From: Yponomeuta sedellus
Taxonomy: Eukaryota; Arthropoda; Insecta; Lepidoptera; Yponomeutidae
Reading direction: 5' to 3'
Length of the DNA stretch: 64,000 bases
Assembly (NCBI GenBank): GCA_934045075.1
Contig: OW203730.1
Location: 7,576,785 to 7,640,784 of the forward strand
Of the stretch, positions 11,201 through 21,270 are shown one piece after another (the first letter of the stretch is position 1; each line of letters starts with the position of its first letter). Below the pieces are notes generated by a model. That model was not told the origin of the DNA, did no database searches, and saw only the letters and a list, made by a program, of their open reading frames with translations. Made by a program: the position numbers and the translations under genes.

Positions 11201-12487
11201 CCAGAACTGCTACCCATTGCTGATGAAAATTGCCACTTGGAAAATTTTGATTGAATAACCAGTCAATTGATAAAGCTACGTATTTCAATAATACTTATGT
11301 ATAGGCGAGAATAATACTTATGTAAAAAAAAATATTTCCAGTACAGACAGACAAGTCACACAATATTAAGTATAATAATAAAGAAATCGCAGTAGGGAAC
11401 CTTAGACTTGGCACGAATTTGTCTAGATTTAATTACTTTTTAGAGATAAAGGAGCAGCTATATCGAGACTTGGCTTATTTTTACAGAATGTTTTTGGTCG
11501 GATTTCACTTCTTTTTGTAGAAACGTGGGCATATTGATTTATTTTATTAGATTTTCTTATAAAATACTTAAATCAATCCATCCCCCCACCTCCCAATCAA
11601 GGGCAGTAGAAGAATGTCGTAAACGACTGTAACATGGCCGGTTGCCACTTCGCCATATAAGGTTATCGGATAAACAAAACGTAAGCGCATTTTAAAATAC
11701 AGTCAGCGCTATCTAGCGACGTGTGCGGGTATCACCGCCACTCTTAGTCCAATGCATAATATTTTGACCAAATTTGGAGCGAAATAATGAAATAAATAAT
11801 AATCTTCTAATAGTTTGGTTAGGCTCTTGTGTTGTGTGTTCTGTCAGGGTCACCAGGTACATCACATGACCTGGCATCACGCTTAGAAACTTCACCTGTG
11901 CTTTGTTGCGATTACTAGCTATTACAATTCTTTTTACCTGGGTGTGACATCAGATTTGACCCCATGGACCTGTGAGATATATTCTCACGGAATTAAAATA
12001 ATTTTAGAAAACTGGCTTTAACCTTCGCAAAACTTTAGTTTAAGTATTACTGAAATGTAGGATTTTTTGTAAATAATGTTTCCCCACATTATGGAAGAGG
12101 ACTTAATAATCTGTCTCATACCTATTGTCATATTTTCATCGGCGACGGGGGCCCTTATGAATTGTAATATGAAACAGTCCATTAATTAATTAAGAATTAA
12201 CTGAATACAGCATTGATTTCACAAAAAATATTATTTTTTATGTAGCCTCTCACCTCCTACTGCAGGGCAGAGGCCTTCTCTCAGAAGGATAAAACAAAAC
12301 AAATAAATAAATAAGAGATGACGACGCTTCATGGCTTGAAACTGCTAGGACAATACTTACTGTCAGCACCGTAAACAGATCTGCAGGAGTAACACTTAAC
12401 GCCCCCAAACTGGCTAAGAAGAGGCAGAATTGAGCCGCATTTGGCACAAAACGCCGTACTTGTTGTAAATGTGTTATTTTGCGACAT
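8241..12487 (-). CDS. Polr1H: DNA-directed RNA polymerase I subunit RPA12
   Basis: This is the small zinc-ribbon subunit of RNA polymerase I, which supports transcript cleavage and elongation in the nucleolus. Coding exons are 12361-12487, 10415-10622 and 8241-8265, with donors GTAAGT and GTAAGT and acceptors TTTCCAG and TTCCCAG. Phase is kept throughout and the product is 119 aa (human protein 126 aa). Exon 1 holds the N-terminal ribbon (CAKC at residues 14-17, CYSC at 32-35). Exon 2 holds the TFIIS-like ribbon: CPKCGNERM, then the acidic catalytic loop in RSADEGQTVFYTCTSC. The third exon codes only YKETENS and stop, and completes the Lys split after CTSC. The start is the ATG after cttatctttcagaat, so a 5' UTR intron is possible. 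Introns are 1738 and 2149 bp and carry SINE and LINE fragments. Identification is secure; the tiny last exon is supported by phase, acceptor and the family's C-terminal sequence. Confidence 0.93.
8832..9290 (-). pseudogene. LINE ORF2 C-terminal fragment
   Basis: On minus, a frame with one frameshift reads SYFKTLGSQHDVNT, then FRLAKVNTSFMGHCIRFYNK and KKYVKHTLCQKGYYNIKDYL, ending in DDNEVWN and stop at 9036. This is the typical end of a CR1/Jockey-group reverse transcriptase ORF. A 3' tail to about 8832 ends in tttcatttcatttcattt repeats. It lies in intron 2 of Polr1H. A related tail occurs near 50455-50560. Confidence 0.65.
9561..9614. repeat. Perfect 25-bp palindrome with 4-nt loop
   Basis: Arms are 9561-9585 (starting aacaacaagcaataacaa) and 9590-9614, with loop tact. 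No mismatch is seen. It lies in intron 2 of Polr1H and belongs to no identified repeat. Confidence 0.85.
9637..9993 (-). repeat. tRNA-headed SINE (S4) interrupted by a LINE tail
   Basis: The tRNA-like head lies at about 9915-9993 (minus: gtctcggtggcgtagcggtt with B box gggttcgatctcc). The body is shared with 63637-63868. At 9711-9838 a 128-bp LINE tail interrupts it (gggctatgtccagcagtgg, then cga repeats), flanked by acaggtgctaa at 9700-9710 and 9839-9849. Confidence 0.75.
9711..9838 (+). mobile_element. 5'-truncated LINE tail inside S4 SINE
   Basis: Its end, gagggctatgtccagcagtgg plus a short cgacga run, matches the fragment at 52130-52200. The 11-bp direct repeats acaggtgctaa on both sides are its target-site duplication. 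Confidence 0.7.
10955..11035 (-). repeat. 5S-SINE 3' fragment
   Basis: It carries gtccccactactggggcatg, the reverse of the 5S-SINE tail seen at 27005-27035. Only the 3' part is present, in intron 1 of Polr1H. Confidence 0.6.
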
Positions 12488-13104
12488 ATTCTGAAAGATA
12501 AGCATGTAGTCTTTGAAATGAAACTCACGATAGAGTACACAACTTTAAATGCTGATATCATATCAGTTAATACCTGAGTGAATTACACAGTCAATGTAAC
12601 GGGGAATAAACAGGAATTTACTTCTTGAAACAGTGTACAGTGGGTGATAAAGATATGATAAAATTACAACCTCAAACAAAATACACGGACTAATTGTTTT
12701 GTTCTATAATTTTATTTCAACGTTTGATAACAAACTTCTTCCTGAGCAACAAAAATGACCAACGTTGCAATTGCACAAAGTATTGTACCAACACTTAAAA
12801 TGAAACGTCAAAAAAACCATAGACAATTCATTTCTAATTTTTTAATATAGGTTCCATTCCTCAAACAAAACAAAAACAATAACGTTAGTTATTATTCTCA
12901 GTATTAATAATGTACTCTATGGTTATTATTCTGAGTAGGTACCATTACCATTCGTTTGGTGGCTCGCAGGGGCTTGCTCGAGTTTAGTGAAACCAAGAAC
13001 GTCCTTGGCTGAAACACAATAGCGCTCGCGTGACCACCGTTAAAACGTAGTGGTTATATACTCTTTGGCCACCGTAGTGGTTATATTCTCTTTGGTGGCC
13101 ACCA

Positions 13105-13325
13105 GCTCTCGAGAAACGATCGTGGCCTAGTCGAACCGAGTGATTAGAATCAATCACTTGAGTTAAGCAACAGGCGAGGGCAGGATGGGTGACCGTCCCA
13201 TGACTACCGCTAGTGCTTCGCAAGGCACATTAGGCCGGTTGGTGCGGCTACTTGGCCCCATTGGTGGAGTATGGCCTGACCTTCCTGCAATGCAGGAAGA
13301 GACCAGTGCCCCAGCAGTGAGGTTT
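13105..13325 (+). repeat. 5S-rRNA-derived SINE (S3)
   Basis: The head reads cgtggcctagtcgaaccgag, then ttaagcaacaggcg and ggatgggtgaccgtccc. That order matches the internal control region of animal 5S rRNA (aagcaac..ggcgcgg..ggatgggtgacc). The tail cttcctgcaatgcaggaaga, then ccccagcagtg, follows after an internal deletion relative to the 26680-27038 copy. Confidence 0.75.
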
Positions 13326-13998
13326 TTGAAGAAGAAATACTAATACAATACTTAAATAAATTTACCTACACACAGACATAGGTACCTATACAAAACGCAA
13401 AATAGAAACTTAAATAAAAAAACAAACACGACTTACGACAGAACACAGTAAGGGAATACGTTCCAGGTTCATGCGGCGGTAAAATGGCATCAGGCTCAGT
13501 GATTACTTAGGGCTATTGCCCACATCACTCATTTTCAGCAAGGGCCTGGTCTAGTGACTCCCGAAGTCGCATGGAGACCCACAACGTACCTACAATACAA
13601 CAATAAAACAATTTTTCGCGCCCCCTTGCCGGCGATGTCTTTTTGCGATTTGATTCAGCTAGGCTAGTGGACGCCCGCCTGGGCAGTGCGACCACGCTAA
13701 TCGCGCGTTCTAATGACAAAGTCACAAGTACTTATGTTGTACATTGCCAAATTCTGCCATTTTAGCGTCACAAAGCGCGTAACGTGCCATGGTATTACCC
13801 ATGCTGGGCCCTGTTTCACAGTTCCTCGTTGATACAAGGGCGGGCTGAAAAGTTTTGCTTTACCTACCTAAAGGAAGATGAAAGTATTAGATACATACAC
13901 ACAGTGAAATTCATCGGCCCTGGCTACGAATCTACGATACATTTTGATGTAGGTAAGGCTAATTGAAAACCATTTTTTTCTTTATATTAGCTTTATTT

Positions 13999-16900
13999 CT
14001 AAATATTTGTAGTGGAATATTCAACACAACGCGAGGGATCAGTAGGAAAGTACTCCTGGCACTTAGTCATCAGTCTTTTCAGTGCCTGGATGTATTTTCT
14101 CTGAGTTTCGTCGTTCATTACGTGGGCTACGTTCTTTGAGAAGATCTTCTCACGTCCGGTACGGGCATGAATGCCCACCATGGTTACTCCGATGGGCCAG
14201 GGGGCATTGCCGATCGCCATTTGAAGATAAGAGTCACTAGCCTGTAAAACAAACAACAAAGAAATTAAAAACTGTAGAAGAACTCCGCTTGGGTCGGCCA
14301 CGTCACGTGACGATTTCACGACCTTTTCGCCAGGCTGTCAGGAGGTGGCCATGAACAGGCAGGAGTGGACAGCGAAAGAGGAGGCCTTTGTCCATCAGTG
14401 GGACACAATCATCATCTTAATCAGCCGGTATCAGTCTAGGACATAGGCCTCTCCCAAGACACGCCACTAAGCCCGATCTTCGGCTCGGGACACAATCTAA
14501 CACGGTGGCTGTTATTTACTGAAGTAGTTATTTATATGGAAGTATGAAAATCAATGCGTTCTGACCACAGCAACAATCACTTGTTTTGTGTTGTCAGAGC
14601 TGTTCTCTAAACGTGTTCTGCCGACTTTCAGGCCTCTTCGTAACTTTTGCGTCACGAACAATAAAAACGTAACCTTTCTGTTACTTTCTAAATCTGTATC
14701 TTAAGAATTAAAATTCTAGTGAGTTTTGATAAAATTAAGGTACCCACCACCAGTTCGTGAATTGAAAATTTCACTAAATACTTCTCGTCCTTTTTTTAGA
14801 CATCTAAAATGATAGAACTACATTAGTATTTACCTAGTGACATTCTCAATTGAGAAACCGGTGGTTAACATTTGATGATTCATTGACATACAGGTGGCTA
14901 TGGGACAATGGGATAAAAAAGACCAACCAGAGATAGAAAAATAACATCCAGAAACTGACTGGACGCTGCCAAAAATAGATCAGAATGGAGATACGAGATT
15001 TCAAAGAAGCCCATACCAAGATGGTTGGAACCATGATGATGATAATATTTTAATAAAATGTGGTGTGAAGATAGCTGTCACCCTGGATAAAACACATAAG
15101 CTACGTTTTATTGAGGGAAAATATATTAATTTATTATTTTATTTATTTTTTCTTTTTATATTCAGGAACATATTACACAGATTTTCAGAATTTCATGGGA
15201 AAATCCATAAACCGCGGGTAACACCGCGGGGCACAGCTAGTAACGGTTATAAATGAACATTGACGACCTCGGTGGCGCAGCGGTAGCGCATCTATCATGC
15301 GAGATGTGCCGGGTTCGTACCCCGGCTGGGGAAAAAAAATCCCAGGTCTTGGATGTTTACATGTTTCTAGTTCCCACGACACAGGGTATCCTAGTGTGGT
15401 GCCAGAAGCAATGTATGAGCGTGTATGTAAATGTTATGCTGTGTTGTAAACACAAACCATAATATAATTCCTCTCCAGCAAATGCTTGCAGATCTCCGTG
15501 AGACTGTCACAGATGTCCTCAGGCAGGGTTTTCTTCTTCAGTTTCCTCGTCAACGGTTTTAGGTACACTTGTGTCTGTTGGAAGGTAGCTCGCGCCATTT
15601 TGTGCTTGACCGCCATTTTCTCTGCTGCTGTGGCTGAGCTGAGCTGGTGGCCCCACATGCGGAGTAGGAACTGGAATTTGAGAGTTGGGAGATTTTACAT
15701 TTGGGTTTGGAGAGTAGTGGTAGCCCTGTAAGTAGCACAATGGACTCGGAAGCGAGAGACCCAGTTTCGAGTCACAGTGCGGGCATGTGCCAATGACTTT
15801 ATTTTCTAAGTTATGTAGGTAAGTTATGTAGAAATTGCTCTAAGCAATAAGGCCGGCAATTGTACTGTATCTTTGTAATTATGTTGTGTTTGTTTTTTCC
15901 TGGTGTACAATAAAGAATATTCTTATCTTATCTTACATTTGTGAAGTTATAGTAGCAATATTACTCATTAACAGTGAAAGAATACATCGTGAGGAAACCT
16001 AAGTGAGGAGATCCAATACCGCGCTTGAAATTGCACTCTCTGCCTCTCTCTGTCTCTCTTTTCCTCTCTCTCGCTCTCTTCACCTCTCTTTCTCTCTGAC
16101 AGCTGTGCACTACGGTGGGACGATAATGCCCAACAAATATAGCGCGATGTGGCTGAGAATTCTTCAAACTTATGTTTAGTCAACAAATCAATATAAAAAA
16201 ATGCCATGACATTTATTTTTTATATTAAAAAAGCATTACAAAAGTAGAAAAAAAGACCTCTCATTTGGAAATAGCACGGCCAAACGTGAAAAAAAAACGT
16301 TTGTTACTTCTTCTGTAACAAACTTTTTTTTTCACGTTATTGTTGCATTATTTATTATTGTATTCTAAATCATTTAGGTACTCTTTGATGGACATCATAA
16401 AAACGCATGTTTTTCACATTGGTTGGTCAGCAAGTAATTTTTTTAAACACTATAAAATACTCAATAATAACAAATGCAGTGCTTACTTTTAAAAAAATTA
16501 ATAATGTCTCCATAAAGCAAGATATTTAATAGACTTTCCCTTTGTGTTGCAGTCGCATAGCCATGTAGAAATCATTATTATTATTATATTCTTTATTGCA
16601 CCTGTAAAAATTGTACAATTGGAGGGCTTAATACTAAATAGTATTTTATTCTAGCCAACCAAATGTGATGTGAAGAAGGGGGTAGTCTCAAACAGTGAGG
16701 TGATATTTTAGTGTCAAATATCTTTTATTAAATTAAACTTTGTATTAATATGTACAATAATTAAAAACATACACATATACAAAGATAATAATTAAGCACA
16801 TATATAAAGATAAATAGGTAGTACATACATATCACTATATACATATAAATAGACTTGATATATTTTTACATACAGATGGAATTACACATTATTGTTCTCA

Positions 16901-19750
16901 ATTATGTAGATAGTGTTTCTGAACTCTACTCTTAAAGTCGCCGACTGACTGTGCCTAGCGAATGTATAGCGGTAGCGCGTTCCACAGACGCACCGCTGTC
17001 ACGGAAAAAGAACTCGAGTAATAATAATAGTCTCGAATAGTAAATATAGAAAACCATGATATTACCTGTAATAAAGTCATAATAACATTCATGTCATGAT
17101 TCCGGTCTCCTTTGCCCATAGTTTCAGCCATTTTTTGTATGAACTCATAGGTGATGCAGCTGTCTAGCTCCTCATTCACTGTTCTCTCATCATTCTGAAA
17201 CGTTAATTCAACAGTAGTTTATTACATTCAGATTGCTACAATAGCAAATTCAATCAATCTCATAGCCCTTATTCGTCCACTGAGGACTTCAATCAACTCA
17301 GGCTACTTCTGTCCTTGGCCATCTTCATCCAGGCACCAGCCATCCTATGCTTCGTTTGCCAGCACTAACACAAACATAAACTTCAAAATGTTCACTTCAC
17401 ATCAATGTTGTATACAACAGGATCTAAATATCCTTTTATAAAACTGTGCTTGGCTTAAAACTATAAATAGCTACTAAGTTTGTAGTGATATCAAGTGCAA
17501 AATCACTAACTGTTAGTTCCAATTTCTAAAACTATAAATATACCACAGCAGAACACATAGTGGTAAGCATGCATCATTCATGCATGCGAGATGAATAGGA
17601 TTTGCTTTGCGCAATATTTTGGACGGTTAATCCAATTTTGCGTTTATTCCAATATGAGCCCAATAATATTTAATATGAGTTTCCTAGTAGTATTCCCAGA
17701 TTAATAAAATATTTCCGGGTTTATATCTAGTTGTAGTGTAAGTATAGTTTATATGCAATATCCTTTGAAGCTTTAACTGTCAAGACCTTCAAATGTATCA
17801 ACACTCGATTTCACTCGATTCATTATATATATATTTTTACAATTTTCCGACGTTTCGGCACATTTACAGGTGCCGTGGTCTCCGATGACTGAGGTGACAG
17901 GATCCGTGATCCGTATAAAAACAGTTTTAATTTTCTCTAGTGCTTGTGTTAACTTTAGAAAAAACTATAAAAAAAAACTAAGATGTTGTGCCTACCAGTA
18001 ATTTGTTTAGGACACTAGCATTGACCCTATTAAATCTAAGCTAGTGTATAATACTGTTGGGGTGCCTTAAATAAACTTACATGAGTGCCTAAAGCCAATA
18101 TTTCATTTAGATAAGCTTCATCCACTTTGTCCATTGCCTCTTGAAAGTCATTACGGAAACCCTGGAATGAGAAGAACATTATCATGAATTTATTCATAAT
18201 ACAATAGTACCATAATACACCAAGGATTAATGTTTTCCTTTTCTGATAAAAAGTACACCAATTTTCATAGTTACCCTATTGGCTTCAGGCTCCTGAATCT
18301 CTATCCTCCTTAGCCGTCTGAAAGCCTGCAGCTCACTTTCTGCATACAAAAGGATGGGGTGACCTCTTTCACGTAGTCGCTTCATAACTTCAGCTCTGGG
18401 TAGTGATACACTTTCAGTCTGCTCAGATTCAGCTGTTTCTTGTTTGCCTAGTAGGAATAAAAAGATTTAAAATCAGATAGAGCAGCGATTACTAAAGTAA
18501 GTAACTAAAGTAAGTAACTAAAGTATGCAGGGTTCCGCTAATCATATTTGTCACAACGTCATTGGAATAATTTGATTGTTAAATAATTGCTCATCTACAA
18601 CCATTATTTTTCAATCCTGGGACAGTGGCCGTATAGTTAGAACTTGAAGTGATGAAAACTTTTATGATCCATAAAATAATACAATATGTTTGTCAGTTTT
18701 CCACAGCCTTAAAACGTTACTTACTGCTGAAATAGAATATCTCATTGAGCTGAGATAGTGTCTCATTGAGAGTAAATAAAATCAAATACATCTATTTGTC
18801 CAAACATAGGTTTTTGCTTACATTAAAGTATAGTGTAGCTAGATGTTATTTTTATAATAGTCTCTATGCTTTACCAATTGGCGTACAAAAACAGAATGTG
18901 ATACATATTATTATTGACAATCTCATGTCAAAAATCTTATACTATATTAAAATGTCATAGATTATTGTGTAGGTTACTTTTACCATTACCTATGTAATGG
19001 TAAAAGTTGTCCATAGGACAGTGCAAGGTTTTAAGTACATAAAAGACAGAAGGGAGTCTAAATGTGGCTAAATCTAGGTTCCTGATTCAGAGCACAGCCA
19101 GCATCCATTAACAGCCACACTTTGCACAGATGCTTTTCCAAAACTGTGTGTACAACCAAATGCTAAGTGAAAGAATGAAAGAGCTCACACTACACCTTCA
19201 AGGTAACCCCTCACACCAGATCAACCAAAAACACCAGTCAAATCAAATCAGCCTCTTCCCACCATGCATGGTGACCCACATTAATTTGCACAGTAGATAG
19301 CCAGCTTAAGACTTCCATTAACAGCTAGGCTTCCCTTATCTTCCAAGCACCAACTCAAATTCACAGTGTGGCACCAATGCAAATTTTGGGCATATAGGTA
19401 TCCGAATGTATATCAACACAATAACATTATCTTTTTGAATTGCCAATAAGGTCGCCTGCACATATTGCAGTGGGTAGGTTTGTTACCTTTGTTAGATTTT
19501 TCCTCAATCTGGATCTCCTGTTCTTCTACTGGCTTTGGCCCATATTTGGCAAGGTATTCCTCTTGTTCTTTAGCCAGTAATTCCCCTCGTTTGAAGTATT
19601 TCTTGTTGGGATTCTGAAAAATACAGTCGAATAATGCAGTGTTTATAACACTAAAGTTATTGAAAGAATTTTGGTAACCAGACTTACCAGAACATTTTTC
19701 TCTTCAAGAAGCTTTCGTTTTTTAGCTATCTCAGCTTTCAGAATATCCAT
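13999..19750 (-). CDS. Prp18: Pre-mRNA-splicing factor 18
   Basis: This factor acts in the nucleus at the second catalytic step of splicing, within the U5-associated spliceosome. Seven coding exons (19688-19750, 19487-19613, 18275-18447, 18081-18161, 17066-17194, 15458-15670, 13999-14241) join without a phase break into 342 aa, the same length as human PRPF18. The N-terminus [17 protein letters not shown] and the block RRLRERG-like [16 protein letters not shown] are family signatures. The last exon holds the Prp18 domain signature [20 protein letters not shown], then [19 protein letters not shown]. The exon 6 donor is GTTTGT, weaker than the others. A poly(A) signal (AATAAA, minus) at 13992-13997 directly follows the stop codon. 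Intron 5 holds a split S2 SINE, a hairpin and a LINE fragment. Intron 6 holds a LINE tail (about 14340-14470) and a SINE at 15265-15425. An intact retrotransposon begins 209 bp upstream of the start codon. Confidence 0.96.
15265..15425 (+). repeat. tRNA-headed SINE (S4b)
   Basis: The head is gacctcggtggcgcagcggt with B box gggttcgtacccc. The body (tttacatgtttctagttccc, agggtatcctagtgtggtgc) is shared with the minus copy at 47788-47955. It lies in Prp18 intron 6. The anticodon arm does not form a normal tRNA. Confidence 0.7.
15712..16150 (+). repeat. S2 SINE split by a LINE tail
   Basis: The head (caatggactcggaagcgaga) lies at about 15737 and the body resumes at about 15935 (atttgtgaagttatagtagc, then catcgtgaggaaacc). 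Between them (about 15838-15934) lies a LINE 3' tail with caataaagaatattcttatc and ttatc repeats. Confidence 0.65.
16283..16338. repeat. Hairpin, about 24-bp arms
   Basis: aacgtgaaaaaaaaacg followed by tttgttac pairs with gtaacaaac and a t-run followed by cacgtt, across loop ttcttct. It lies in Prp18 intron 5. Confidence 0.7.
16895..17020 (-). pseudogene. LINE ORF2 C-terminal remnant
   Basis: The minus frame [18 protein letters not shown], an in-frame TAG, then [16 protein letters not shown] matches the common LWNxLPxxIR...FK end of CR1/Jockey-type ORF2. It lies in Prp18 intron 5, close to exon 5. Confidence 0.6.
18976..19007. repeat. Perfect 14-bp palindrome, 4-nt loop
   Basis: acttttaccattac pairs with gtaatggtaaaagt across loop ctat, inside Prp18 intron 2. 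Confidence 0.8.
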
Positions 19751-19947
19751 ATTTACGATATTTAATCAAAATCACAAGGCTATCCGAAATAATCTGAATA
19801 CAATACAATTCAATATTCAAGAATTTCATTCAAGATCAAGAATGAAATTACCACAGACCAACCAAAGAGTATGAAATTAATTACATGATGGATGACAGAA
19901 ATGAAATGAAGCAAGCTAATCTGTGGAATGTGTATGAAAGGAAGACA

Positions 19948-19959
19948 GCAGTGCAGCAG
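19948..19959. repeat. Left target-site duplication of the LINE
   Basis: gcagtgcagcag is identical to 25116-25127, just after the poly(A) tail. Confidence 0.9.
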
Positions 19960-20079
19960 GATTCTTGGCGGGAACTTGAAAAAAGGCGGTCGACTTAAAT
20001 TATTGTCCCAACTTTATTAATTTTTATTGTGACTAATAGTCGTAAATAATACTATTATAGTTATAATTGGCTTAAAATA

Positions 20080-21270
20080 ATGGATGGTAATGAGGGCGAG
20101 GGGGAAAATCCCCCGAACCCCAAGGTCCGCAAGAGACAACAGACTGTTTGCGATGATGGCGATGGCGTAAGCGGTGAGGAAATTAACTTTAAACCTTACT
20201 TTAAACCAAACTATAAAAGACTATATCCAGAAAACTCTGTTAACACCGAGTTTAAAGTGTTTGTTGAAAGTCAGGACAAAGAGCGATTAGGAAATAAAAG
20301 CCCTATATACCTCAACCATATTTTTTCTACTGAAGTAAAAGGTGTGATGGCAATTCGTCGTGTGAATGGCAATAAAATTGTGGTCATATTTAAACAATAC
20401 AACACGGCCAACAACTTCATCAGCAACACAGCTTTTCTTGAAAAGTACAAACTAAAGGCTTATATACCAGCTGCCCAGATTGAACGGATCGGAATTATTC
20501 GATTTGTTCCCACCAACATATCGAACAAGGAACTGTACTCGAAACTGTCATCGATATACGAAATCGTCGCCATCCGGCGCTTCACGAAGAAAGTTGGGCA
20601 GACTCGTGTCGCCCTGCAGACAGTTAGCGTTACCTTCTTGTCTAACTCATTGCCCGATTGCGTCCAGTACGATCTATTCGCATATCGCGTGTTCGATTAT
20701 GTGCCACCATTGCAGCAGTGCTACCGCTGTTTTAAATTCAACCACTCTGCTAAAATTTGTAACGGCAAACAACGGTGTAGCTGCTGCTCTGGTGAGCACT
20801 CCTACAAAGATTGCGACAGACCCAATGAGCTATGTTGCATTAACTGTGGTGGAGCTCATTTGGCGATTTCCAAGACATGTCCGGTAAAAATGAGGAAAAT
20901 TATGGAAAAAAAGAATAATATAACATACGCCAGTGTTGCGGCTTCAAAAACAGAAGTAGATTTTCCTCGTTTGGACACTAGGAAAACTGTAAAAACGCCA
21001 ATGAAATATGACAAAATTGTTAAACCCCAGCTTGAGTCTCAGTCTATGGTTAATACCAAATCGATGGGAATAAATAATGATGTAGATGTCACTAGAGATC
21101 AAAATAAAACTAATGTTTCCCCCACAAACATCAGAGCTCAAATTATAGAAAATAATGATGTGTTGATGGCCCTTGTCAACACATTGGTACAGTTAGGTAA
21201 TAAGTCAGATGATGTGCCCATAACCACGTCATCAATAAAAGATATGCTTTTAAAAAATCTTGCAATATAA
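20080..21270 (+). CDS. Retrotransposon ORF1 (Gag-like nucleic-acid-binding protein)
   Basis: The product is 396 aa. The N-terminal 50 residues are acidic then basic. Residues about 56-205 resemble the RRM-like region of insect LINE ORF1 proteins. Three zinc knuckles follow: CYRCFKFNHSAKIC (214-227, CX2CX4HX4C), CSCCSGEHSYKDC (233-245, CX2CX3HX4C) and CINCGGAHLAISKTC (253-267, CX2CX3HX6C). The protein should coat element RNA and carry it to the nucleus. The stop TAA overlaps the ORF2 ATG by one base (TAATG). No frameshift or stop was seen. Confidence 0.93.
   Translation: MDGNEGEGENPPNPKVRKRQQTVCDDGDGVSGEEINFKPYFKPNYKRLYPENSVNTEFKVFVESQDKERLGNKSPIYLNHIFSTEVKGVMAIRRVNGNKIVVIFKQYNTANNFISNTAFLEKYKLKAYIPAAQIERIGIIRFVPTNISNKELYSKLSSIYEIVAIRRFTKKVGQTRVALQTVSVTFLSNSLPDCVQYDLFAYRVFDYVPPLQQCYRCFKFNHSAKICNGKQRCSCCSGEHSYKDCDRPNELCCINCGGAHLAISKTCPVKMRKIMEKKNNITYASVAASKTEVDFPRLDTRKTVKTPMKYDKIVKPQLESQSMVNTKSMGINNDVDVTRDQNKTNVSPTNIRAQIIENNDVLMALVNTLVQLGNKSDDVPITTSSIKDMLLKNLAI

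Noticed and set aside
12250..12561. Minus ORF of 103 codons
   Set aside because: It is a shadow of Polr1H exon 1 in another frame; the zinc-ribbon frame is the real one.
13120..13215. 5S rRNA gene
   Set aside because: The control region is recognisable, but the ends do not pair as in 5S rRNA and a SINE body follows; it is a 5S-derived SINE.
13784..13966. Plus ORF ending at a GTAAGG donor
   Set aside because: The segment KFIGPGYESTIHFDV looks exon-like, but there is no partner exon or family match, and it lies just past the Prp18 3' end.
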